Shown one piece after another: positions 55,541-64,000 of a stretch of 64,000 nucleotides of DNA. This DNA is from Aurelia coerulea (lineage: Eukaryota; Cnidaria; Scyphozoa; Semaeostomeae; Ulmaridae), in assembly GCA_039566865.1 (NCBI GenBank), contig CM076943.1, forward strand, positions 35,162,663 through 35,226,662, read 5' to 3'. The notes below the pieces were generated by a model. It was not told the origin of the DNA, made no database searches, and saw only the letters and a list, made by a program, of their open reading frames with translations. A program made the translations under genes and the position numbers. Each line of letters begins with the position of its first letter. Within the stretch, counting starts at the first letter, position 1.

Positions 55541-55726
55541 GAGCATCACGAGAAAAATCACTGTAGGAAGATATAGGGGGTTGCCTTCCCATTCATTTTA
55601 ATAGTTTAATTAATATTTTCGTCCTTTCGATATCTCCTCCGCAGTACTACAAAAAATTTCCCCCGCAGATACATATCACCCAGCGCTCCTCCATAGAAGC
55701 ACACCAGCAGTGTCTAACTACCCATG

Positions 55727-56374
55727 GTTTGATTCTTCCTACTGATGAGTTAAACGGAGAATGTGGCTTTACTTCTGAATTTTTGCAACACAATGTCAAC
55801 ATGTTCATAGTTAGGCCACTGACCTCGATGGGCCTAGCCAAATGAATAATAACAACACCGATGCAATAGAAGCCGATCCTGAAGAGGGGCGCAAGTACAC
55901 TGTTTAAGAGTGTTTCGAAGATCCTAGGATGACTTTGAATAGACCTTTTAGCTATTCTAAAAAGAGCCTGGATTGAACGTTATTTTTATACATTTTTATA
56001 CGTGACGTTCGATCGAGTGGCGTTAGAGCTTCTGTCACTATTGTGCACATTCGAAAATTCTACAAAATGTAGCAAAATGTTGTTCAATTCTGATTCTTTT
56101 CTGAATAGCTAAAAGGTTTATTAAGAATGTAATTTTCAGGGCTTGAAAAAAATCCGCGTTTTTCAATTCTGCGTTGTGGACTTTTGCCTAATACGCCAGT
56201 GAATAACGCGGAACTTAATCTCGCGAAAATGTCAACATTGTTCATAGTTTGACCTCGATAGGCCTAGCCAAATGAATAATAACAACACCGATGCAATAGT
56301 AGGCCGATCCTGAAGAGGGGCGCAAGTGCACTGTTTAAAAGTGTTTCGAAGATCCAAGGATGACTTTGAATTAA
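55727..56374 (-). repeat. Right subterminal tandem units of the composite, part 2
   Basis: Resumes after the CATG-ended element. Contains a 177-bp MITE (55942-56118) and ends at TTAA (56371-56374), where the TTAA element starts. Confidence 0.8.
55942..56118. mobile_element. 177-bp TA-flanked MITE
   Basis: Ends GACCTTTTAGCTATTC and, inverted, AACCTTTTAGCTATTC; TA at 55940-55941 and 56119-56120. It interrupts the composite repeat between GACTTTGAA and TTAAGAATG. Confidence 0.75.
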
Positions 56375-57533
56375 GGTAACTCTGCTTTCCGCTCTAGTGC
56401 ACAGCGAAATGCCGTTTCGCAAAACCACTCTCCTCGGAAAGCAGTTAATTTCTCCAATATTATTCGGCCTATCGAAAAGAAGTAAAAAGTATGTTGTTCT
56501 GTATAATCTGGGCAATCGAAAGATGTATCAATGGCAATGTTTCCGTCAACCCTGGTTTCGCAAATCCAAGTTCAAATCTTTTTGCTAATTTCAGAAAAGT
56601 GGATTTATCCCCAAAACTACTTGAAGAATGTTCGATTTTTTTTCGTTCCATCTTTAGCTAGGTTGTTGATCTACAACTTTGCCAAGTCTGATTGAAAAAG
56701 CTAGGCTAGATATCCTGCAATCGAATTTCGTATTTCTATTTACTTTTCGACTACGATATGGAGAAACCTCGGTCAACAGATTACCATGCTACGAAGCACG
56801 CTTGCAAAAGCTCAGGCTTGAAATAACTTTCAGAAGTTTTTCCATTGGCAAACAAATGAACGTCATCTTTTGGGAATACCATACGAAGGTCTCAAAAGAC
56901 ATCCTTAGTGCGCTTGCAAAAGTATCATTTACATCTATTGATTAAAAATTACTGATTTTTACCAGCAATTTCACGAAACCATGCTTTGGGTGTCTTTCGA
57001 GACTTTCGTAAGCATTCACAGATTATCAATTTCTTTTAGAGTCCACAATGAGCATAGTTCTTAGGTCAAGAACTAATTTTTTTTACAAAAACATTCTACG
57101 GGCGTTCAAATCGTTCTGCATGGTCTAAACTGGTGACCAACGCTTTTTCTTTCGATGTCGAAAAGTAAACAGAAATGTAAAATTCGATTGCCAGAAATCT
57201 AGCCTAGCTTTTTCAATCAGACTTGGCAAAGTTGTAGATCAACTACCTTGCTAAAGATGGAACGAAAAAAAATCGAAACTTTTTCGAGTAGTTTTGGAGG
57301 TAAATCCACCTTTCTGAAATTAGCAAAAAGATCTGAACTAGGATTTGCGAAACCAGGGTTGACGGAAACATTGCGATTTATACATCTTTCGATTGCCCAG
57401 ATCATACAGAACAACATCGTTTTTACCGCTTTTCGGTAGACCGAATAATATTGGAGAAATTAACTGTTTTCTGAGGAGAGTGGTTTTGCGAAACGGCATT
57501 TCGCTGTGCACTAGAGCGGATAGCAAAGTTACC
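56375..57533. repeat. Palindromic TTAA element
   Basis: Arms 56375-56712 and 57198-57533 match in reverse complement, for example CTACAACTTTGCCAAGTCTG at about 56670 and its inverse near 57222. The loop of about 485 bp has no known coding content. Confidence 0.8.
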
Positions 57534-57537
57534 TTAA

Positions 57538-57989
57538 ATCAATGGCACCTACCTTGTAGGAAGTATGTTTATTCCCAATACTGTAGAGTAATTGGTGTCC
57601 TGTGACCCAGTACAGAGAGTGTCCTAGAACCGTACCGTGACCCAGCAGTACACAGCGTCAGTCCTCTCAAGGTCAAGATGAGGTATGAATAACTTTGTGG
57701 TTCAAATTCCGGTGTTTATGTAACACGAGATCAACTGTTATACGATCTGGCCACAGGGAATCAGACAGCGTGATTTTTGATTGGTCAACACTAACAGGCG
57801 CTAGAATTTAAAATCCCTGTAACTAGAAATACTTTCTTAAAGTATTTCTTATGATATACAAAGATTAACAGGACCGGGTCATAGGACACCAATTATATAT
57901 ATATATAATTCATTTACAACGATATCCCTTCAGTAATAAATAACAAATATAAACTTACGGATCTGAAACTAGAAGAAATATAAACATAA
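57538..57989. other. Unassigned DNA
   Basis: No gene recognised. A short TA repeat lies at 57895-57907. Confidence 0.5.
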
Positions 57990-58424
57990 TAGATAATAAA
58001 ACCTGATCTTCCAGGGAGTCGTTCTTGAGGGGGCTTGAATTAATTATCAAGGCTCATCAAATGCCTTTTCAAATGTGTTTTAAACAGGCGAAGCGATGAC
58101 AGTTCTCTGATATTAATTGGAATATCATTCCAAGCCTTAATGCCAGAGTAACGAAATCCTTTCTTTGTAAATTCAAGGTTTAGCCTGGGAATATGGAGAT
58201 CTCTATCATTCCTCGTATTATGATTTGATATAGAGCATCTCTGTTGGAACATATTCCAAAGGCTCTCTGGGCATAGCTTGTTTACAATCTTATATACCAT
58301 TACAGAGCGATCAAAACGAATAAGATTTACAACGCTTAGCCATTTTTTAGGCCATGGGTCCTTAAACCTTGCGCTCTCTATAGTTGACAGGGCTCTGTTT
58401 TGGAAACGTTGAAATGCTTGAAAT
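57990..58424 (-). pseudogene. LINE RT C-terminal fragment (family D, copy 2)
   Basis: Open from about 58415 to 58040: LQAFQRFQNRALSTIESARF, DPWPKKWLSVVNLIRFDR, YKIVNKLCPESLWN, NHNTRNDRDLHIPRLNL, KKGFRYSGIKAWNDIPINI and FKTHLKRHLMS. No stop within the fragment. It lies inside the TTAA composite. Confidence 0.78.
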
Positions 58425-58531
58425 TACTTTTCGGTAGACCGAATAATATTGGAGAAATTAACTGTTTTCTGAGGAGAGTGGTTTTGCGAAATGGCATCTC
58501 ACTGTGCACTAGAGCGGGAAGCAGAGTTACC

Positions 58532-59070
58532 TTAAGAATGTAATTTTCAGAACTTGAAAAAAATTTCCGCGTTTTTCAATTCCGCCTCATGGACTTTTGC
58601 CTAATACGCCAGTGAATAACGCGGAACTCAATCTCGCGGAAATTTTTCGAGAATTTTCTAAGCAAAGTTTGAAGGAAAAATAGATGAATTTCTGTTTGTT
58701 TGATTCTTCCTACTGATGAGTTAAACGGAGAACGTGGCTTTACTTCTGAATTTTCCAACACAATGTCAACATTGTTCATAGTTTGACCTCGATGGGCCTA
58801 GCCAAATGAATAATAACAACACCGATGCAATAGTAGGCAGATCCTGAAGAGGGGCGCAAGTGCACTGTTTAAAAGTGTTTCGAAGATCCATGGATGACTT
58901 CGAATTAAGAATGTAATTTTCAGGGCTTGAAAAAAAATGCCGCGTTTTTCAATTCCGTGTTATGGACTTTTGCCTAATACACCAGTGAATAACGCGGAGC
59001 TACATCTCGCGGAAAAATTTTGTTCCGCGGTTTCCGTGAGTTCCGCGAGTTCCGCGTTATGGACCTGGCC
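58532..59070 (-). repeat. Right terminal repeat of the composite element
   Basis: About one and a half subterminal units ending in a TTCCGCG-rich tip with extra short repeats (GAGTTCCGCGAGTTCCGCGT, 59038-59057). The last ~256 bp are the inverse of 34343-34599. Confidence 0.85.
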
Positions 59071-59384
59071 CTTAAAGTTGTGCTTGAATTTAAGTAATTT
59101 GCCTGTTGAAGTAGTGGGATTGGCCCCTTTGTATACCATGGGGTGAGGTTATTTATGGTATCTTTTCTTTTGAGATGACAAAATCCTTAATGAGGGCAGT
59201 GGCAGACACTTTGCCAAATATTGGGCGGGCGAAGCTATTATCTCAGTACAGAAGCATTGTTTATTTCTATTGTTTTCGAACAAAGAATCTTTTTCTAATG
59301 AGGGTAGACATTCCTTAGTTACTCACCTTTGGTTCTAATAGCCTTCGATCTCAAATGTGAAATGCATTGCCAAACGAAATTAAA
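59071..59384. other. Right flank of the composite
   Basis: 59071-59115 encodes, on the minus strand, KFKHNF, the other half of the LINE-like fragment at 34270-34342. The rest to 59384 shows nothing recognisable. Confidence 0.5.
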
Positions 59385-61361
59385 TCCACCACCAAAATAA
59401 ACTCAGCGCAATAATAGAAAAGAATGCACCACTGCTTGTGCGTCGTGTCTCTGAAAAGCTTAGTCCATGGATAACCACGGACCTAAAGAATCTACAAAAA
59501 ACAAGAGACAAGTTGAACATTGCCGCTGTTAAGGCCAAATCAGAGCTATTAATGGAAGCATATAGAAAAGTTCGAAATAAAGTCAATGCTCTAAATACCC
59601 GTTTAGAAAGGCAGTACTTCACAAATAAGATTGATTCTTGTGAAGGAAATATCAAAGAATGTGAAATGGCGGGATAAGTTGACGGGATAAGTTGACGGGA
59701 CGGGATAAGTTGTAGATTATTAAAAGCAGCAGCTCCCGAGATTGTTCAATCTGTTACCAAGATCATAAACAAAAGTTTTACATCTGGTATTTTTCCAGAC
59801 GTTTGGAAAACTGCCAAAGTCACTCCAGTACACAAGTCTGGCCCCCTCCATGATTTCGGTAACTTTCGACCAATTTCAGTCCTTCCACTGCTAAGCAAAA
59901 TAATTGAGAAACATGTGCACAGACATTTCTTCTCATACCTGGACATACATGGACTCCTTTACGCAGCTCAGTCAGGCTTCAGAGCAATGCACTCATGTGA
60001 AACTGCTCTTCTCAACCTAACAACCCGATGGTTGAAGTCTATGAATGATGGCCTCATGACAGGCGTTATTCTGCTCGACTTGAGAAAAGCGTTCGATCTT
60101 GTCAACCATGAATTATTATTGGAAAAGTTAAAGTTATATCAGTGCTGCGGTAAAACACTTGAATGGTTCACTTCGTATTTGAATGAACGTAAGCAAATGG
60201 TTAATTTTAAAAATAACATCTCAGATCCTGAGGTTGTGAAGTCAGGGGTCCCACAAGGTTCAATCTTAGGACCATTATTATTCATCTTGTTCATGAATGA
60301 CATACCATTAGAGATAAAAGAAGGTGCACTAGAAATGTATGCAGATGATAGCACCGTGTCAATTTCTGGCAAAACTATCCAAGAGATTGAAACAAAGTTG
60401 AACACATCTGCTAGACAAATCGCAACGTGGTGCAGTGAAAACAAGATGGCTGTCAATGTAGAAAAAATCAAGACTCTCCTAGTCACAACACAGCAAAAAC
60501 GTTCCAAGCTGAAAAGAAACCAACAAGATCAGACAATTTATGTGAAGATGAATGAACAGCCATTATTTCAGATTCAGCAAGAAAAGCTTCTAGAAGTTGT
60601 TATTGACCAAGATCTCACATGGAACGATCACGTCAAACGCGTATGTAATACTGTAAGCCGCAACCTTGCTTTATTTCGTAGGATCAAGTCCTACCTGCCA
60701 TTTAATACAAGAAAATTTTTCTATCAAAACTTTATACAAGTCTATTTTGATTACTGCAGTGTGGTTTGGGGGTCTTCTACAAAGATATCCTCGCTATTGA
60801 AGTTTCAAAAGAGAGCAGCTAGGTTGATATGTGACCTTCCAGGCCGTGAACATTCAGGACCACTGTTTAAGAAGCTTAAGTGGCTGCCCGTTCAACAAAG
60901 AATAAACTTCAAAACAGCTATAGTAGTCTACAAGGCTCTAAATGGAATAGCTCCAAAGTATATGACTGATTTGTTCACTCACCAAAATCAGATTAAACAA
61001 CGATTGACGAGAAGTTCATCACACAACAACTTGTATGTGCCCAGATCAAAACTGAAAAAGGCTGATCAGTCAGTATCGATAAAAGGAACTAAAATATGGA
61101 ATGAACTTCCACTTAACATTAGACAGTCAACATCACTGGAAATTTTCAAGAGAAAAGTACTATCTTGACTGTCAGATTTAAATACTTAAACCTTACTTTA
61201 AATGAAAAATGTTACTAAGCTTCTCAAAACTTAAAGGACACTTTTTAAAGGACACTTTTTGCGTGTATTATATTCTTATTTCGTAGTTAGTAGAGATCGT
61301 TTTTGCCCGAGATTTTGAGAGTACTTTTCGATAAATGGTCTGTAATGGGAGGTATTTTTTT
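59385..61361 (+). mobile_element. LINE family E
   Basis: A plus-strand LINE with coding to 61168 and a 3' UTR to about 61360. The 5' end is truncated in the linker. An internal deletion near 59665-59705 is marked by three repeats of GGGATAAGTTGAC or shorter. Confidence 0.75.
59408..61168 (+). pseudogene. LINE E linker, reverse transcriptase and C-terminus
   Basis: A linker (KLSPWITTDLKNL, YRKVRNKVNALNTRLERQYF) runs to 59677; a deletion follows. RT is open from about 59712 to 61168: PEIVQSVTKIINKSF, FRPISVLPLLSKIIEKHVH, AAQSGFRAMHSCETALL, ILLDLRKAFDLVNHELL (motif A), GVPQGSILGPLLFILFMND (motif B), EMYADDSTVSI (motif C), DQDLTWNDHV, YFDYCSVVWGS, FQKRAARLICD and KGTKIWNELPLNIR. RT residues are complete over a 480-codon open stretch. 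The loss between linker and RT removes the region before the fingers. Confidence 0.85.
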
Positions 61362-62640
61362 TTAGTATTTCAGCATTCCTATTCCTCGAGAAATTTTTTT
61401 GGTAACGATGCTCAAATGCTCATCCCACAGCAAGTGCTGATCAACCTGAACACGCAAGTATTTCGCGTGTTTAACCATAGAGATTGGCTCCTCTCCTATT
61501 TGTAGGGCTGGTTCCGGGTTTTCAGACTGGCCGATCCTTTTGAGTCTATTTCGGCTACCAATAAGCATGCTCTGTGTTTTCACTACATTTAGTGATAACC
61601 TATTACTCTCCAGCCAGTTCGTAAGGCGATCTAAATCTTCATTGACGGCATCATTGATATCTGTGATGGAGTCCGAGGAGTAGGAAATGCTGGTGTCATC
61701 TGCATACATATTAACCTCCCCAATCTTTAGTGAGAGGGGAAGGTCATTAATATATATCAGAAATAGTAAGGGCCCAAGGCAAGAACCTTGGGGTACTCCG
61801 CATTTAATTGATTCCATGCTGGAAATGTGTCCATTAACCTTGCAACATTGTTTACGATTCTGCAAGTAAGATTTAAACCAACTCAATTCTTTCCCTGCCA
61901 CTCCATAAACACCGAGATTTTTAATCAATATTTGGTGATCTACAGTGTCAAAAGCCTTCTTTAAGTCTATGAATGTGACAGATGTATACTGTCCCTGATC
62001 GAGGTCCAGGTACCAATCATTAGTACATTTTAACAAACAGGTTAGTACGGAATGAAGCTTCCGAAATCCTGATTGTTTTGAAAACAAACGACAGTGTTCA
62101 GTGAGGAAAGAATAGAATTGGTCACAAATTAGTTTCTCAAAGAGGCGCGAGACTACTGGGAGCACCGAGATAGGTCGATAGCTTGAATCCACGTCAGTCC
62201 TTGTAAATTGGTGCAACCCTGGCAATTTTCCAGTCATTTGGGAAGAGGCCTTTAGACATGGATAAGTTGAATATTTGGCTCAGTGAAGGAGCCAAAATAG
62301 GCATTCCAACTTTACGAAAATAACTGGAAATATTGTCTACACCAAAACCATGAGATGTTTTAAATTTGTTGGCAGCTTTAAGCAGATGTTCCGGTTGAAG
62401 TGGCGCAAAAGTGAACCTATTGCTTTCGGTACTATCAGCAGAGGCACCGCTCAGAAAAACATTTCTAGTATCAGGTATTTCCTTGCAAAGCTTCTCCCCA
62501 ATATTACAAAAGAACTTATTCATTGAGTCTGCTATCCCCTCAGGGTCAGTTATGACCGAATCACCGTTTTTTATCGCCGATATAGAAGTAGTTTTGGATT
62601 TCTTGTTTATTAGTTTGTTGATGGTAGCCCACGTTTCTTA
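61362..62640 (-). pseudogene. LINE RT fragment (family B, copy 2)
   Basis: Two frames. The upstream one (62640-about 62200) has ETWATINKLINKKSK, MNKFFCNIGEKLCKEI, GFGVDNISSYFRKVG and WKIARVAPIYKD. The downstream one (to 61362) has SYRPISVLPVVSRLFEKLI, FIDLKKAFDTVDHQI (motif A), GVPQGSCLGPLLFLIYINDL (motif B), NMYADDTSIS (motif C) and HLLWDEHLSIVTKKISRGIG. The frameshift falls at about 62190-62230. Close to the copy at 37.7-39.7 kb. C-terminus missing at the LINE E junction. Confidence 0.85.
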
Positions 62641-63690
62641 GATAGATAGATAGATAAACTTTATTTAAAGAGGATAAACCAGGTTAGCCTGACAACTAAT
62701 CTTCCCCTGGGTCCCTCTATCGAATCAACCATAAACAATCTAAGCATAAAAAAGCGTCCTAATTCTCTGATCTACGATTCTACTCTCTCTCTAAAACATA
62801 AACGTCAATAATCTAATTAATGTCAATCAACATAACGACAGCTCAGTGAAGCGTGGTCTCTTTACAACAACAACAAAACTTCACGATATTCTCCCCCGGT
62901 TTGATCAAATACCTGTGATCAAACATCTAAACTACGGATAATAATGTAAAAGATAAACTCACGATTTTTGAAGTCGTCTTAGTAGTTCTCCCATGACTGC
63001 TGCAGTTCTCTTCGATCTTGTCGTCTTTTGCTCTTCTTCACTCTCCTGCGCAGTCGGCTTCCTCTCCACCTGATCTTCATTGTTTGCTATTGTTGCATCA
63101 TCATCATCGCTTGGAACCTCCAAAGGTATTAAATGTTTCACGCTACGTCGCAATATCGTGACTTTCTTGTCATTGCTTAACACTCGTATCTTTGCAACAC
63201 GCACCACTCCATCTTTTCCCGCTAAAATTTCTTCAACTCTCGCCAGTCTCCAAAATGCTCGTCGTGTCTTTTCATTCAACAACAGTACGATATCTCCACA
63301 TTTAATTTGAGATTTGGAACTCAATTTATCGTTTTTGGTGACTCTTTCTCTCAAACTTAGTAAGTAATCTTTTCTCCATAAATTTGTAAACATTTCGAGT
63401 AATCGTCGATGATGTTTCGCTCTTCGTGTTAAGGACTGATTCGTGCTAACTATTTCAAAATGCGTATCACATGGTACTTTCGTAATTCGACGACCGTATA
63501 TCAAATGTGCAGGCGTTAATGCGTATGAAACGCCCTCCGAATCATCGTAAACGTAACTAATAGGCCTTGAATTTATAATGCCTTCCACTTCGATCAATAG
63601 CGTGTTCAGTTCGTCGTAACGAAGTATTGATCTGCCGATTACTTTCCTCAAACATTTCTTCACAGAACCGACCATACGTTCGTATATATT
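62641..63690 (-). mobile_element. BEL/Pao fragment, 3' end
   Basis: A minus-strand remnant: integrase tail, then a GGGGGAG polypurine run (about 62895) and a probable LTR or 3' UTR with AATAAA, ending in a TATC repeat (62641-62656). It is cut at 63676-63690 by a LINE D tail. Confidence 0.65.
62959..63675 (-). pseudogene. BEL/Pao integrase C-terminal region with DUF5641-like domain
   Basis: An open stretch of 238 codons. SVKKCLRKVIGRSILRYDEL and VEGIINSRPISYVYDD form the last part of the integrase core with its conserved Glu (EVEGIINSRP-type block). Then LTPAHLIYGRR, WRKDYLLSLRERV, IKCGDIVLLLNEKTRRAFWR and LARVEEILAGKDGVVRVAKI with RRSVKHLIPLE form the C-terminal domain. The end is acidic and basic. 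It was part of a longer Pol; no upstream part is in the window. Confidence 0.85.
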
Positions 63691-64000
63691 TTTTCATTTC
63701 ATTTTCATTTTGAATTATTTATACACAAAAACCCTTCAGCTAACAAACGCAGTACTTGAATAAGAAAATAAATATCCTAATTACATTAATATAGTCTATA
63801 TACAGTTAAAGAAAAATTATGTACATTAATCTATGTAGTACCAGCTGCCCTTCCAGGGCGTCGTGTTTTAGTTTGTGTTCAGCTCATATAATAACTTTTC
63901 AATTGTTTTTTGAATCTACTAAGTGTAGGGAGCTCTCTGATATTGATGGGTATATTGTTCCAAGTTTTCAGAGCCGAATAGTGAAAGCCTTTCTTGACAT
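63691..64000 (-). pseudogene. LINE 3' end (family D, copy 3), runs off the window
   Basis: Minus-strand codons KKGFHYSALKTWNNIPINIR and LPTLSRFKKQLKSYY (63892-64000) are the C-terminus of LINE D. The 3' UTR ends in an ATGAAAATGAAATG repeat near 63691-63706, inserted in the BEL/Pao integrase. The 5' side lies beyond 64000. Confidence 0.75.

Larger units (their letters stand above)
50041..55726 (+). mobile_element. 5.7-kb element with CATG-starting TIRs, possible P-superfamily
   Basis: The terminal 36 bp are perfect inverted repeats starting CATGGGTAGTTAGACACTGC; weaker similarity extends to about 190 bp. Target duplication GTTTGAT lies at 50034-50040 and 55727-55733, and the surrounding repeat resumes exactly. 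P elements have CATG-type ends and 7-8-bp duplications, and two internal exons read like fragments of P-type transposases. Most of the transposase is missing, so it would be non-autonomous. Confidence 0.65.
56375..58531. mobile_element. TTAA-flanked composite element (piggyBac-like target)
   Basis: Starts GGTAACTCTGCTTTCCGCTC and ends with the inverse, flanked by TTAA at 56371-56374 and 58532-58535. Removing it restores GACTTTGAA-TTAA-GAATG exactly as in intact units of the surrounding repeat. The inner part 56375-57533 is itself a palindrome with arms of about 335 bp, bounded by TTAA (57534-57537). The remainder holds a LINE D piece and a second right end. No transposase. TTAA targeting is the hallmark of piggyBac and Kolobok. 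Confidence 0.75.
34343..59070. mobile_element. 24.7-kb composite element with CGCGGAA-rich inverted ends
   Basis: The left end GACCAGGTCCATAACGCGGA (34343) and the right end (59070), inverted GGCCAGGTCCATAACGCGGA, begin inverted repeats of at least 256 bp. The flanks CCTAAAGTTG (34333-34342) and CTTAAAGTTG (59071-59080) match at 9 of 10 positions and join one LINE-like coding fragment. The ends contain subterminal tandem units (about 440 bp). The interior is almost entirely later insertions. The original transposase, if any, is not visible. Confidence 0.7.

Overview
This window is eukaryotic, repeat-dominated DNA from an invertebrate animal. It is most likely a cnidarian (coral, anemone or relative), but that is inferred from the mix of elements and not proven. 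The supporting signs are AT-rich sequence with spliced fragments, CR1/L2-like LINEs with microsatellite tails, a GIY-YIG Penelope-like element, BEL/Pao LTR elements, many long-inverted-repeat MITEs, and a multi-copy hypothetical protein family that I associate with cnidarian genomes. There are no bacterial operons, ribosome-binding sites, CRISPR arrays or rRNA genes. The only convincing host coding piece is one exon of a Jupiter/JPT (HN1) microtubule-associated protein homologue at 33925-34223. A tRNA-like sequence lies just upstream of it.

Layout. 1-2775: unassigned DNA, then a 5'-truncated poly(A) LINE (family A) on the minus strand. 4392-11535: a palindromic MITE whose right arm was hit by a LINE (family F). 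The tail of that LINE was hit by an intact 1000-codon Penelope-like element (5613-10070) with 805-bp pseudo-LTRs carrying hammerhead-like cores. A second long-TIR MITE sits further along the same arm. 11536-13315: unassigned DNA with a diverged tandem duplication. 13316-23672: a 10.4-kb foldback structure with 1.4-kb arms, a nested 2.8-kb palindrome, a 389-bp direct duplication and a 2-kb satellite of hairpin-bearing units. 25090-31320: a decayed, intron-containing member of a transposase-like family on the minus strand. It is split by a 3.5-kb LINE insertion that itself contains four further insertions. 32640-33264: a mariner-like MITE.

34343-59070: a nested composite. It has matching inverted ends and near-identical 10-bp flanks that interrupt one short coding fragment, so the whole 24.7 kb looks like a single locus of repeated insertion. 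Inside is a CR1/L2-like LINE (family C) with coiled-coil plus SGNH-esterase ORF1, endonuclease and RT. It is cut into five pieces by a BEL/Pao element, a MITE and three other LINEs. The composite also holds a 5.7-kb element with CATG-starting TIRs and P-transposase-like exon fragments, and a TTAA-flanked palindromic element. 59071-64000: further LINE fragments (families E, B and D) and the integrase tail of a second BEL/Pao element.

How it works together: apart from the Jupiter exon and the tRNA-like sequence, the genes here are selfish elements and remnants of them. The relative order of insertion can be read from target-site duplications and from the point at which each interrupted copy resumes. 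The most complete element, and probably one of the youngest, is the Penelope-like copy.
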